The notes under the pieces: model-generated | The model's database searches: none | What the model was told of the DNA's origin: nothing | What the model saw: the letters and a program-made list of their open reading frames with translations, nothing else | Part shown: positions 43,523-52,554 of the stretch, one piece after another | How positions within the stretch are numbered: position 1 is the stretch's first letter | How the letters are laid out: each line of letters begins with the position of its first letter | DNA from: Pontibacter pudoricolor | Lineage (GTDB): Bacteria > Bacteroidota > Bacteroidia > Cytophagales > Hymenobacteraceae | Direction: 5' to 3' | Length of the DNA: 64,000 nt | Assembly (NCBI RefSeq): GCF_010092985.1 | Contig: NZ_CP048106.1 | Location: forward strand, 3,286,001-3,350,000 | Translations under genes and position numbers: made by a program

Positions 43523-44470
43523 CTAAATATTCTGATTCCCCTGGCTGTTTATTCTATTGTCCTTTCTGGTTTTTATAAAAGACAACACGATACTCACGAT
43601 CAGGATCAGCGCAATTACAAGCAGGGATATAAACGTAGGAATCTTGTAAATATCGACCATAACCATCTTCAACCCTACAAATACAAGTATAATGGCCAGC
43701 CCGTACGACAGGTAAACAAAGCGGTCTACTACGTGGGCGAGGGCAAAGTACAGCGAGCGCAGACCTAGAATAGCAAACACGTTTGAGGTATACACGATGA
43801 ACTGGTCCTGTGTAATGGCAAGGATGGCCGGAATACTGTCTACTGCGAAAATAAGGTCAGTGGCTTCGATCAGTATCAATACTAGGAAAAGCGGGGTGGC
43901 AAACCGCTTACCGTCCTGCTTTACAAAGAATTTATCGCCATGCAGTTGGTTTGTAACCGGCATTATTCTTCTGAAGAACTTGATAACCGGGTTATTTTCC
44001 GGATCTATGGCCGCACCTTTCTCCGTAAACATCTTGTAGCCGGTATAGATCAGGAAGACGCCAAAAATGTAGACGCTCCAGTGAAATTTCTGGATAAGAG
44101 CGACACCGGCGAAAATAAAGATGATCCTCATGATAAGGGCACCAAGTATACCCCAGAACAGTATCTTGTGCTGATACATGGCCGGAATCTTGAAATAGCC
44201 GAAAACAAGCACAAACACAAAGATATTATCAATGCTCAGAGACTTCTCGATAAGGTAACCGGTCAGGAACTCAACTGCTTTTGCCTCTCCGAACCAGTAA
44301 TAAATTAGGCCATTAAAAATTAAGGCAAGACTGATCCAGACACCCGACCAGGTTAGTGCTTCTTTTACCGATACGACGTGCGCCTTCCGGTTAAAAACAC
44401 CTAAGTCGAGCGCGAGCATAAGCAGTACAAATACATTAAACCCTATCCAGAATGAGGCATTTACTTCCAT
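43523..44470 (-). CDS. TerC/Alx family membrane protein
   Basis: 315 aa with about nine helices. Family features: LMLALDLGVFNRKAHVVSVKEAL, the VEFLTGYLIEKSLSIDNIFVF segment with conserved Glu/Asp in the membrane (about 70-90), and EATDLIFAVDSIPAILAIT (about 200-218), the second DS motif. TerC/Alx proteins are linked to manganese export and metal loading of exported enzymes, and to tellurite resistance. No ter neighbours; I looked for a yybP-ykoY Mn riboswitch upstream (44471-44750) and saw none. Confidence 0.92.
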   Translation of the reverse strand: MEVNASFWIGFNVFVLLMLALDLGVFNRKAHVVSVKEALTWSGVWISLALIFNGLIYYWFGEAKAVEFLTGYLIEKSLSIDNIFVFVLVFGYFKIPAMYQHKILFWGILGALIMRIIFIFAGVALIQKFHWSVYIFGVFLIYTGYKMFTEKGAAIDPENNPVIKFFRRIMPVTNQLHGDKFFVKQDGKRFATPLFLVLILIEATDLIFAVDSIPAILAITQDQFIVYTSNVFAILGLRSLYFALAHVVDRFVYLSYGLAIILVFVGLKMVMVDIYKIPTFISLLVIALILIVSIVLSFIKTRKDNRINSQGNQNI

Positions 44471-44750
44471 AAAGTGTTGCTATAGTTTGATTTAGTTACA
44501 GTACTTATAAGGTGTTTGTTATAAGTAAGGCCTGTTTTGTTTACAAAATTAATCAGATCGGGTTCTAAGCAGAGGCTGTTTTCAACTATAGGCCTTAAAA
44601 CAAGATAGAAAACACGAAAAGCAGTCCAAACAGCAGCTGCTTTTCCTTTAACAGTAGTTCTTGTATAAGGCCTTGTAAGCAATTGCCGGTACAGGTTGCT
44701 AAGGCCGGCTCTCAAACAGTAAACCTTTAACCTGTTGTTCAGATGCCCGT

Positions 44751-45542
44751 TTAAGAATTGCCATACATGTTTGATTCGCCACCATCTATAGCTATAGTCT
44801 GGCCATTTACATAAGAGGCTGCTTCGCTCAGCAGAAAGGCCACCACTTTGGCCACTTCTTCGGGTAGGCCTAAGCGCCTGGTTGGGTTTCGTTGGGCATA
44901 CTCGGCTTCTGCGGCTTTCGGGTTATCAGGGTTAACTTCTTTAAAGGCCTCGGCTACCATGGGCGTAAGTATAGCTCCCGGCGCGATGGCATTGGTTATA
45001 ATACCATCTTTGCCATATTCCAGGGCTGCGTTTTTTGTCATGCCAGACACGGCGTGTTTGCTGGCTACATAAGCCACCTGGTTTAGCACACCCCGTATGC
45101 CGCCTACGGAGGCCACATTTACAATGCGCCCGTACTGTTGCTTTTGCATGACCGGAATTACATAGCGCATGCCGTAATAAACACCCATCAGGTTAATGTC
45201 AATCACCTTTTTAAACATGTTGATGTCGTACTCGGTCATAGGTGCCTGTTTGCCTTCGATTCCGGCGTTATTGTAGAACCCATCTATGCGGCCAAAAGCT
45301 TTCTCCGTTTCAGAGACATACTTTTTAACGTCATCTTCCTTAGATGCATCGCCCACTACGGTAATGATCTTTGCTGAAGAGAATTCTTTGGTCAGGTTGT
45401 TAGCCGTATCCGAAAGCTGGTCTTTGTTAAAATCCATCAAAGTAAGATTTGCTCCCTGACTTGCCAGCTCCTTCGCTGCTGCCAGTCCCAGGCCCATCGC
45501 AGCACCCGTGATAATAATAGATTTTTGGTCGAAAGTTTTCAT
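44751..45542 (-). CDS. SDR-family oxidoreductase (FabG-like)
   Basis: 263 aa classical short-chain dehydrogenase. Cofactor loop TGAAMGLGLAAAKELASQG (12-30), NNAG (about 93-96), catalytic Ser in NVASVGG and YVASKHAV (Tyr-x3-Lys near 160-164), C-terminal SYVNGQTIAIDGGESNMYG. An acidic residue after strand 2 (LTLMDFNKDQ) favours NAD(H) over NADP(H). The substrate is unknown; candidates include hydroxysteroid/3-oxoacyl-like alcohols. Stand-alone gene. Confidence 0.9.
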   Translation of the reverse strand: MKTFDQKSIIITGAAMGLGLAAAKELASQGANLTLMDFNKDQLSDTANNLTKEFSSAKIITVVGDASKEDDVKKYVSETEKAFGRIDGFYNNAGIEGKQAPMTEYDINMFKKVIDINLMGVYYGMRYVIPVMQKQQYGRIVNVASVGGIRGVLNQVAYVASKHAVSGMTKNAALEYGKDGIITNAIAPGAILTPMVAEAFKEVNPDNPKAAEAEYAQRNPTRRLGLPEEVAKVVAFLLSEAASYVNGQTIAIDGGESNMYGNS

Positions 45543-46001
45543 AGTAGGTTATAGTTAAGTGTAGAACTCAGTAATGACACGAGGCTGTAGATTTACATTT
45601 TGAGGTGAATGGGTAGAACCTAAAAGCCAGGAGGGTGAGGAAATGAGGGAAGTTGTGGAGGTGTGTGAACTATGGGTTATACGATGGAAGGTGGGTTTCC
45701 GGTAAACCAACTATAGTTGTGGCGCTTAGAGAGTAGTGTTGCGCAACTATGAAAAGTATTTATCTTCTTGCTGGCTCTTGCTGGCGCGAGCTTGCAGCTC
45801 GTGTTTTACTCTTCATAGTATAAATTAAGTACGAGCTACAAGCTCGCACTAGCGGGGAGCGTATTGGCAACTGGCCTCAAAGTGTAACCAAAAGTTGTGT
45901 TTACGCTAAACTTGCCGAGCTTAATAATACCTCAGAGTTATGTAAGCTGTTTGCAATTAGTTACTTATATAGTTAAGTTTAAATATAATAATCTGTATCC
46001 T
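45543..46001. other. Intergenic region with CGAGCT hairpins
   Basis: 459 bases between the SDR and hydrolase genes. It has a purine-rich stretch (45590-45670), an AACTATAGTT copy (about 45709), and the hairpin repeat at 45780-45850. The 100 bases before 46002 are AT-rich and may hold the hydrolase promoter. The longer open frame that begins at 45897 has no convincing start. Confidence 0.7.
45780..45850. repeat. Paired CGAGCT hairpins
   Basis: gcgagcttgcagctcg (45786 onward) and cgagctacaagctcgc (about 45832-45847) are each self-complementary and also complementary to each other, so alternative folding is possible. The first matches the repeat at about 41558-41580. Confidence 0.65.
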
Positions 46002-47456
46002 ATGAAAATATATTTACAGAAAACCTTAAAGCCCTTTGTGGTAATCTTAATCCTGTTTTATCCTTTAATCTCTTTTGGACAACAACTACCTAAAGGTATA
46101 TGGGCAGGCGACCTTAATTTTGGAGGAGCAACAGCACACCAAAGCATATTAAGCTTTAGTGCATCAGATGGAGGAAGCACGAAAGTACTTGTTTCTATAC
46201 CTTCTTCGGGAATGCATGATCTAAAGGCTGATTGCTTTAAATTGGTAGGTGATAGCTTATGGGTAAGTTTTAAAGATCACATGGCAAGCTATACTTTTGT
46301 AGCGCTTTACAATAGAAACAAAGAGCAAATTAGTGGCACTTTAGAAGTGCCTTCAATAGGCTTAAAAGTCCCTCTAACTCTTAAGCCTGCGAATGCGGAT
46401 AGTATTCGACCTAACCGTCCGCAAACACCAATAGCACCCTTTTCTTATGCCGTACTTCCTGCTAAGTTTGAAGGAGGAGGTGAAGCAATAGTTCTTCGGG
46501 GAACCATCACAGCTCCTAAAGTGAAGAAAGAATTACCGGGAGTGGTACTGGTTTCTGGTTCAGGGCCACATAATCGCGATGGGGAACAATTTTACCACAA
46601 AACATTTTTAGTATTAGCTGATGAACTAACGAAGCGTGGTTTTGCAGTTCTACGTTACGATGAGCGTGGCGTAGGAGAATCATCTGGTACTTATGGAGGG
46701 AATTTTACGGAAGACTTTGCCAGAGATGCTGCGGCAGCAGTAAAAGCTCTACGCGCAGATAAGAGAGTGAAAGTAAAAGATGTGTATGTGATAGGCCATA
46801 GTGAAGGTACGCTCATGACTCAGATTGTAGCGGCCGAGGATCCTGCTGTTACCGGCATTGTATTAATGGCAGCAGTAGGACTCTCAGGTGTTGAGCTAAG
46901 CAAAGCACGACATCGTGTATTATTGAAAGCCAGAGGATTATCAGAAGAGAAGATTGATAGTGCCCAGGATGTTAGATTTCAGGAGAAGGCATATGATATA
47001 ATTGCGGCGGCCCCTGATAGTGCTACGGCAAGATCAAACTTTAACAAATGGTTTAAAGAGGAGACTGGTTCGGATGCTGATTACAGCGATATGTACATTG
47101 CTCCTTACCTGAATCCATGGCATTTCCACCACCTGCATTTTGAACCCAAATTTTACCAGAATAAGATTAAGGTTCCTGTTTTGGCCATAAGCGGGGCAAA
47201 AGATTCTCAGGCGCCTGCAGAACAGAATATTTTTGCCATAAAGCAAGGATTGTTGGAAGGAGGAAACGAAAAATTTACAGAGGTAATTCTTCCCGAAATG
47301 AATCACTTTATGCAGACCTCTGTCACAGGTTCATATAATGAGCCCTTTACTCTGAAAGAAACTTTTGCGCATGAAGCTCTGAAGATAATTGGTGATTGGT
47401 TAGAAATACAGGTAAAAGCCAATAACAAACCGAAGAAAGGGCAAAAAAGTAAATAG
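46002..47456 (+). CDS. Secreted alpha/beta hydrolase (serine aminopeptidase S33-like)
   Basis: About 484 aa from the ATG at 46002, which begins a signal peptide (MKIYLQKTLKPFVVILILFYPLISFGQ). N-terminal beta-rich domain (about 25-135). Then the hydrolase fold: oxyanion region PGVVLVSGSGPHNRDG, LRYDERGVGESSG, nucleophile VIGHSEGTLM (Ser), SGAKDSQAP (Asp) and EMNHFMQ (His). It would be periplasmic and hydrolyse esters or small peptides. The gene is AT-richer than its neighbours and I found no TATAGTT word in it. A terminator follows. Confidence 0.85.
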   Translation: MKIYLQKTLKPFVVILILFYPLISFGQQLPKGIWAGDLNFGGATAHQSILSFSASDGGSTKVLVSIPSSGMHDLKADCFKLVGDSLWVSFKDHMASYTFVALYNRNKEQISGTLEVPSIGLKVPLTLKPANADSIRPNRPQTPIAPFSYAVLPAKFEGGGEAIVLRGTITAPKVKKELPGVVLVSGSGPHNRDGEQFYHKTFLVLADELTKRGFAVLRYDERGVGESSGTYGGNFTEDFARDAAAAVKALRADKRVKVKDVYVIGHSEGTLMTQIVAAEDPAVTGIVLMAAVGLSGVELSKARHRVLLKARGLSEEKIDSAQDVRFQEKAYDIIAAAPDSATARSNFNKWFKEETGSDADYSDMYIAPYLNPWHFHHLHFEPKFYQNKIKVPVLAISGAKDSQAPAEQNIFAIKQGLLEGGNEKFTEVILPEMNHFMQTSVTGSYNEPFTLKETFAHEALKIIGDWLEIQVKANNKPKKGQKSK

Positions 47457-47467
47457 CAAGCGAAACA

Positions 47468-47500
47468 AAAAAGCAGCCCCAAACGGAGCTGCTTTCCTTT
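47468..47500 (+). terminator. Bidirectional terminator
   Basis: AAAGCAGC (47470-47477) pairs with GCTGCTTT (47488-47495), serving the hydrolase and fumC genes that converge here. Confidence 0.75.
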
Positions 47501-47519
47501 ATCTGTTAAACTACAGTTC

Positions 47520-48917
47520 TTACTTCTTCAAGCTGCCGATCATGTCTTCCGGCTTCACCCACTCGTCGTACTGTTCGTTGGTTAGCAAATCAAGCGCGAT
47601 GGCAGCCTGGCGTAGGGTTGTGCCTTCTTTGTGTGCTTTTTTCGCGATTTTGGCGGCGTTGTCGTAACCGATGTGCGGGTTAAGGGCCGTTACCAGCATC
47701 AGCGAGTTCTCCAGGTTCTCTTTGATCTTCGGGTAATTGGGCTCGATGCCTACCGCGCAATGCTTGTCGAACGAATCGCAGGCGTCACCGATCAGCTGTG
47801 CGCTCATCAGCAGGTTGTAAATCATCACCGGCTTAAATACGTTCAGCTCGAAATGGCCGTTCATGCCACCAACCGAGATGGCAACGTCGTTACCGATTAC
47901 CTGTGCGCAAACCATCGTCATAGCCTCAGCCTGCGTTGGGTTTACTTTACCCGGCATGATAGAAGAACCCGGCTCGTTTTCCGGAATCAGGATCTCAGCG
48001 ATACCGGAGCGTGGACCAGAAGCCAGTAAACGGATATCATTGGCAATCTTCATCAGCGATACAGCCAGTTGCTTCAGTGCACCGGATGTTTCAACTATAG
48101 CATCGTGTGCTGCAAGAGCCTCGAATTTGTTTGGAGCTGTGATGAACGTGTGACCTGCAAACTGGGAGATCTTTTCGGCAACCAGTACATCGTAACCAGC
48201 CGGCGTGTTAAGACCTGTACCTACAGCAGAACCGCCAAGGGCCAGCGTGCTCAGGTGCTCCAGTGTGTTGCGAAGCGCTTTCATGCCATAATCCAGCTGA
48301 GCAACGTAACCCGAAAGCTCCTGGCCCAGTGTAAGCGGCGTAGCGTCCATCAGGTGCGTACGTCCGATCTTCACCACATCCATGAACTCTTCAGACTTGC
48401 TGTGCAGCGTGTCGCGTAGTTTTTTAACCAACGGCAGGGTGTGCTCTACCACTTTTTTGTAAGCGGCAATGTGCATCGCCGTCGGGAAGGTGTCGTTCGA
48501 TGACTGCGACTTGTTTACGTCGTCGTTCGGGTGGATTTTCTTTTTCTCGTCCATCAGGTTGCCGCCCAACAGTACGTGTGCGCGGTTTGCCACCACTTCG
48601 TTCACGTTCATGTTCGACTGCGTGCCCGAACCTGTCTGCCAAACTACCAGCGGAAACTCATCAGCCAGCTTGCCATCTAAAATCTCGTCGCAAACTTTAC
48701 CGATTATCTCAGCTTTGTCCTGTGCCAACACGCCCAGCTCAGCGTTAGCAAAAGCAGCCGACTTTTTAAGTATAGCAAAAGCTTCGATCACTTCCTTCGG
48801 CATCAACTGACCACCGATGGTAAAGTTTTCTTTAGAGCGCTGTGTCTGAGCACCCCAGTATTTGTCTGCAGGCACCTCTACAGGGCCCATCGTGTCTTTC
48901 TCTACGCGAACTTGCAT
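47520..48917 (-). CDS. fumC: Fumarate hydratase, class II
   Basis: 465 aa TCA-cycle enzyme interconverting fumarate and malate, iron-independent. Signature [17 protein letters not shown] (about 316-332), catalytic His region [16 protein letters not shown], and [18 protein letters not shown] [18 protein letters not shown]. Length is standard. The ATG at 48917 starts [25 protein letters not shown] in sense. A TAGTTTTG box upstream may be its promoter. Confidence 0.96.
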   Translation of the reverse strand: MQVRVEKDTMGPVEVPADKYWGAQTQRSKENFTIGGQLMPKEVIEAFAILKKSAAFANAELGVLAQDKAEIIGKVCDEILDGKLADEFPLVVWQTGSGTQSNMNVNEVVANRAHVLLGGNLMDEKKKIHPNDDVNKSQSSNDTFPTAMHIAAYKKVVEHTLPLVKKLRDTLHSKSEEFMDVVKIGRTHLMDATPLTLGQELSGYVAQLDYGMKALRNTLEHLSTLALGGSAVGTGLNTPAGYDVLVAEKISQFAGHTFITAPNKFEALAAHDAIVETSGALKQLAVSLMKIANDIRLLASGPRSGIAEILIPENEPGSSIMPGKVNPTQAEAMTMVCAQVIGNDVAISVGGMNGHFELNVFKPVMIYNLLMSAQLIGDACDSFDKHCAVGIEPNYPKIKENLENSLMLVTALNPHIGYDNAAKIAKKAHKEGTTLRQAAIALDLLTNEQYDEWVKPEDMIGSLKK

Positions 48918-48957
48918 ATCGTTTATACTTAGGTTTAAAGGATCAATTTTTCTGCGG

Positions 48958-48965
48958 CAAAACTA
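48958..48965 (-). promoter_or_regulatory. Possible fumC promoter -7 box
   Basis: TAGTTTTG on the minus strand fits TAnnTTTG, 41 nt before the ATG. No -33 box seen. Confidence 0.35.
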
Positions 48966-49041
48966 CGAAACTTTTTAGAGTTATGAATTCTAGATATCGG
49001 GTTACGAATTACACTTTATATGTTACTTCCCACCCTCCCTT

Positions 49042-49114
49042 GTCATTTCGAACTACGTGAGAAATCTGAATCGGCTTTTACCTGATAAAGTTCTCCCTTT
49101 CCATTGAGATGGCA
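49042..49114. repeat. Relative of the 43315 hairpin element
   Basis: gtcatttcgaac..cgtgagaaatctg at one end and ttctccctttccattgagatggc at the other, the same outer blocks as 43315-43397 but with a decayed inner stem. It lies between fumC and the exported unknown. Confidence 0.5.
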
Positions 49115-49150
49115 TTTACATAATTATCAACTCATAACCCATAACTATAG

Positions 49151-50197
49151 TTATTCCCCGAAAACAGGCACCTGCTTCTGTTCTATCTTAACCGGTTTGC
49201 GCACCTGCTTGTTTATGTACTTCTTTTCCTGCTCAAAGGCTACGATCTTCAGCGTAATGTCCAGGCCGGTGACGGTGTTGCTGTTCCGGAAAGTGGCGTA
49301 CAGGGTACCGTCTGTAGTCTTAGGTGTTTCGGAGAGTGCTACTTTTTTGTAGTCAGAGACGATGCCCGTACCATGCGCGAAAGGATAAGGTTTCCAGCCC
49401 TCTTCATCCGCCACAAACTTCTCCGCAGATACCTTGTTCATAAAGTAATAATCAATGTTGCCGCTGGCATTAACCTGTGGCAAACCCGGCAGCAAGCCCA
49501 ACCCAAAACCCACCACCGGACTCACCGTTGAAGATGCTATTACAGAAGCACCTTTGGTAACCAGTTTGGTCATATTCTTCAGGTCCTCTACCGACTGCTG
49601 CCCCACACCGATCCAGTAAACCCAATGCACGGTATTAGCCGGCAACTTAAACGGCACCGACACCCGGCTTGGGTTCAGGTTTGCCATAGAGGCCACCCGG
49701 AACGTCTTATCAACTATAGTTACAGGAGTAAGTTCCCCTTTTACCAGTACCTTTTCGGTTGTGGTTGCCCAGGTGGTATCGGCTATAGTTTGCCAGGTGA
49801 TGTTGGCGTTGAAGTGGCGGGTTACTTCTTTTTCAGGAAGGCGTTTAATGCTTAACCTCGCCGGTATGGCTTTGTCAGAAGTGGATGAAACTATAAACTT
49901 ATACACCAGCTTTTGCGGCACGGTCAGCTTCAGTTCTTTTACTCTTTTTACCGGTTGCGAACTATAAACAACAGCACCCGAAGTAAATTCCTGCACTTCC
50001 AGATTTATCGCTTGCCCGGGCTTGTCAGGTTCTATAGTTACGACTGCTACATCACCTTTCTGGAAACCATAAAAGTACACAGCTTGCTTGCCTGCTGCCG
50101 GTATCGTTATTGTTTGCTCGGTTACGTTAATTGCTTTCTTCTGCGCTATAGTTGCTACGCTCCATAGCAGCATCAGCATCAGTAATTTATATTTCAT
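49151..50197 (-). CDS. Exported protein of unknown function
   Basis: 348 aa. Signal peptide (MKYKLLMLMLLWSVATIAQ) and no other membrane segment except a Gly/Ala/Ser-rich weakly hydrophobic stretch near 205-235 (GASVIASSTVSPVVGFGLGL). The rest is beta-prone. I do not recognise a family. It might be a periplasmic or surface protein. A TATCTTTG box lies 24 nt upstream of the ATG. Neighbours (fumC, repeat copy B) give no hint. Confidence 0.6.
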   Translation of the reverse strand: MKYKLLMLMLLWSVATIAQKKAINVTEQTITIPAAGKQAVYFYGFQKGDVAVVTIEPDKPGQAINLEVQEFTSGAVVYSSQPVKRVKELKLTVPQKLVYKFIVSSTSDKAIPARLSIKRLPEKEVTRHFNANITWQTIADTTWATTTEKVLVKGELTPVTIVDKTFRVASMANLNPSRVSVPFKLPANTVHWVYWIGVGQQSVEDLKNMTKLVTKGASVIASSTVSPVVGFGLGLLPGLPQVNASGNIDYYFMNKVSAEKFVADEEGWKPYPFAHGTGIVSDYKKVALSETPKTTDGTLYATFRNSNTVTGLDITLKIVAFEQEKKYINKQVRKPVKIEQKQVPVFGE

Positions 50198-50221
50198 TTT
50201 AGATGTTCAGAAATCCGGGTG

Positions 50222-50229
50222 CAAAGATA
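50222..50229 (-). promoter_or_regulatory. Promoter -7 box for the exported unknown
   Basis: TATCTTTG on the minus strand fits TAnnTTTG, 24 nt before the ATG at 50197. Confidence 0.4.
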
Positions 50230-50269
50230 AGGTCTAGGAATTTTAAGATGGAAATATTTTAAGATTTGG

Positions 50270-51010
50270 TTCATCTCAACTGGCTCAACTGGCTTGGCAG
50301 AGACAGGTCTGGTGATAGCGCTGGCTATAGTGCTATAGTTTCCGTGGTCCAACCAGCCCCAACCCCTCCTTGGCTAGCAGGCGGGGAGTTTTTCGGTTAC
50401 TGCTATAGTTCAGGGTATCGTTCTATAGTTGTGGTTTTAACCCACCCCTGCCCCTCCCAAGAGGGGAATTCCGGCTGTTGCTATAGTTTAGTTTTTAGTT
50501 TTATAGTTACCGTTTGTCATCCCCCTGCCCCCTTCAAAGGGGGACTTTGCTGGCTTTGCTATAGTTTGTGTTACCATTTATAGTTACAGACCAAGATCGG
50601 ACAGGTCGCGACCTGTCCCTACGGAACTACAACCACGATAAAGCGATGCAACTATAACAGTTCCGACTATAGTTAAAGCAGTTACTATCGAACTGATCGC
50701 AGTCTTTGGGTTGAGCGCCTTTGCTTTGTTGCGGTGCCGCAAGGCAACACGAGCGCAGCGAGGGTAGCAAGAAAGCAGCAGCGCGATGCCCGAAGACGTG
50801 GCCTCCCGGCCGTGAGGGCACCAAAGCTGAATTGAAACGATAGGTAAGTAAAGTTCCCAGGATTGGAAGTGGCTATGAAAGAAAAGGCTTGGTTCGAATT
50901 GTAGAGAATCCAATTATAGAATTCAGATTTCCCCTGACACCGAAATGACAATTGAGATATGATAGAAGATTCCTTGACTGCACCCGGAATGACAAAAAGA
51001 AACTTTAGTC
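50270..51010 (+). repeat. Mosaic intergenic repeat, copy B
   Basis: Collinear with copies A (inverted) and C. Blocks: cccctcccaagagggg (about 50452-50467), cccccttcaaaggggg (about 50528-50543), the 20-bp GGTCGCGACC palindrome (50599-50618), actgatcgcagtctttggg (about 50692-50710), ggcctcccggccgtgagggcacc (about 50800-50822), cccaggattgg (about 50857), aaggcttggttcga (about 50884) and gaatgacaaaaag (about 50988). TATAGTT words separate the blocks. Confidence 0.8.
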
Positions 51011-51101
51011 CAAACACTAGCAGGAACTACACACGCTGCTAGATCCTGCAAAACAATTATAATCTCATTAAGCTATAGTTAACTAGCTTTTAACCCTCTC
51101 T

Positions 51102-51821
51102 CTACCTGATCACCCGCTTTCCTGATTTTTCAGATAGCAGCGCGATCATCTCTAATTGCACCGGTTTCAGGTAAGAAGTATTAATGTTGGTTTTATCCTT
51201 GAACGTGATCAGGTACTCTCCTTCCTTGCCTAGATATTCGATCTTATCTATATCCAACATACTATAGCTGCGTTCTTCGGAGAGGATGTTGGTAACTGTA
51301 AGCGTGTTCTCAAAAATCCGGATGTGCCATTGCATAACAAACCATACAACTATACCGGAAATGATCACCATAGCCAGGAAAAGTACCCGATATATCTTGA
51401 TAGAACCACGTCCTTCTGTTTGTAGCAGGTGAGTTTGGTACATTTCATAATCGTGGCCTAAGAGCGATCTTTGAACCATTCTTAGTGGAAGCACAGCTAA
51501 GGTTAAGCCCAGCAGCAACCCCGGCGCAAAGAAGGCTCTGAAGTTAGGAGTAAGCAGGTGGATCCAACCTCCGGTTGAAGCATGAATTATACTTGAGAGC
51601 ATAGCCAGTGCACCGGCACTGAACACGGCCAGCACGCAGGCAAAAAAGAAGTAAGCAATTGTTAGCTTCCACTCCTTTTTCTGGATGTATTGCTGTTCTT
51701 CAGGGGTCAGCTTCTCTCCTGTAGAGCCGGCCAGCATTCGGCGCATAGCAAAACGAACTACAGGCAATAATACAGCTATAGCAAACATGCCTATCAACAG
51801 GCTTCTTATTATCTCAAGCAT
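51102..51821 (-). CDS. Integral membrane protein of unknown function with C-terminal PH-like domain
   Basis: 239 aa with about four helices (roughly 8-28, 50-75, 90-112, 143-165), then a soluble tail (about 167-239: IRIFENTLTVTNILSEERSY and EGEYLITFKDKTNINTSYLK) that looks like a bacterial PH-type beta domain. Charged loop TPEEQQYIQKKEWK separates the first two helices. No family recognised. It is 21 nt downstream of the Mpo1-like gene in the same direction, so likely co-transcribed. Confidence 0.6.
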   Translation of the reverse strand: MLEIIRSLLIGMFAIAVLLPVVRFAMRRMLAGSTGEKLTPEEQQYIQKKEWKLTIAYFFFACVLAVFSAGALAMLSSIIHASTGGWIHLLTPNFRAFFAPGLLLGLTLAVLPLRMVQRSLLGHDYEMYQTHLLQTEGRGSIKIYRVLFLAMVIISGIVVWFVMQWHIRIFENTLTVTNILSEERSYSMLDIDKIEYLGKEGEYLITFKDKTNINTSYLKPVQLEMIALLSEKSGKRVIR

Positions 51822-51842
51822 AATCGGGTATTTTCTGCAAAG

Positions 51843-52325
51843 TTAATAGGGTATACCCAATTTCCGGTATATAAACCCAAGTAACCAGGCAGGCCCTATT
51901 AATAAAAACTGCAGATCCTTTAAAAAGGAAGGTTTTTTACCCTCTACTTTATGCCCGTAGAACTGCCCGACCCAGGCAACTACAAATACGATGAGGCTAA
52001 CCAGCCAGAGCGGGCTATCCGTTTTATAGTCGACCAGGTATACTAGCCAGAGCATAACAGCGCAAACTATAGCCATGCCCACAAACATAGGCACCGACAA
52101 GCGCAGGTAAAAAAGCAGGCCCAGCAGTATAACTATAGTTCCGAAATGTACAAAAGGCCGTAGTTGTTCCGGGAAAAGCATTTTAAGCGGCTCACTTGGC
52201 AGGCTGGCCAGTAACCCGATAATGCTGAAAAAGATAAGCGGCACACAGATCCAGTGAATCAGCTTGTTGGTATGGTTCTGATGGCTTTGTCCATATTCGT
52301 CAAACCATTGTTGTATCGGTTTCAT
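51843..52325 (-). CDS. Mpo1/DUF962 family membrane protein
   Basis: 160 aa with about four hydrophobic segments. WFDEYGQSHQNHTNKLIHWICVPLIFFS at the start in sense, and IVFVVAWVGQFYGHKVEGKKPSFLKDL later, give the conserved His residues (HQNHTNKLIHW; GHKVEGKKP) of the Mpo1/YGL010w family. The yeast member is a dioxygenase that alpha-oxidises phytosphingosine-derived fatty acids; Hymenobacteraceae make sphingolipids, so a role in their turnover is possible (inference). It precedes the membrane gene at 51102. Confidence 0.85.
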   Translation of the reverse strand: MKPIQQWFDEYGQSHQNHTNKLIHWICVPLIFFSIIGLLASLPSEPLKMLFPEQLRPFVHFGTIVILLGLLFYLRLSVPMFVGMAIVCAVMLWLVYLVDYKTDSPLWLVSLIVFVVAWVGQFYGHKVEGKKPSFLKDLQFLLIGPAWLLGFIYRKLGIPY

Positions 52326-52437
52326 CAGGCAGGGGTTATGGGTTTAGTATACTTAATATAGCAGGTTTATATATAAAATACAAGGGTTGTGATAAAAGGG
52401 ATTATCCGAAAAGTTATAAAATGATAGAGATGGTAAA

Positions 52438-52468
52438 TTTGCCCTGCAATCGCTTTTTTGTATATTTG
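52438..52468 (+). promoter_or_regulatory. Bacteroidota sigma-A promoter of the sensor kinase gene
   Basis: TTTG at 52438-52441, 19 nt, then TATATTTG at 52461-52468: an exact match to the TTTG-N19-TAnnTTTG type, about 86 nt before the ATG at 52555. Confidence 0.7.
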
Positions 52469-52554
52469 GGTATAGTACAGCCACAGCCCAACAAATATTT
52501 TGGGTAAAAGTATACTTTATACTACTATGTCGGCTGTAGCTTAACCCCTTGCCT

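Larger units (their letters stand above)
50198..51101. other. Long gene-free region carrying repeat copy B
   Basis: 904 bases. 50222-50229 is a TATCTTTG box for the gene at 50197; 50270-51010 is the repeat; 51010-51101 shows only AACTATA words. Several open frames (50584-50913, 50627-50824, 50685-51017) are by-products of the repeat. Confidence 0.8.

Noticed and set aside
44461..44715. 84-codon minus-strand frame overlapping the TerC start
   Set aside because: No domain, overlaps a real gene start, composition like intergenic DNA.
44471..44750. Possible yybP-ykoY (Mn) riboswitch before TerC
   Set aside because: No matching conserved core or stem arrangement; only unstructured intergenic sequence.
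50584..51017. Open frames of 65-110 codons in repeat copy B (and 2847-3065 in copy A)
   Set aside because: They follow the repeat, differ in frame between copies and have no start context.
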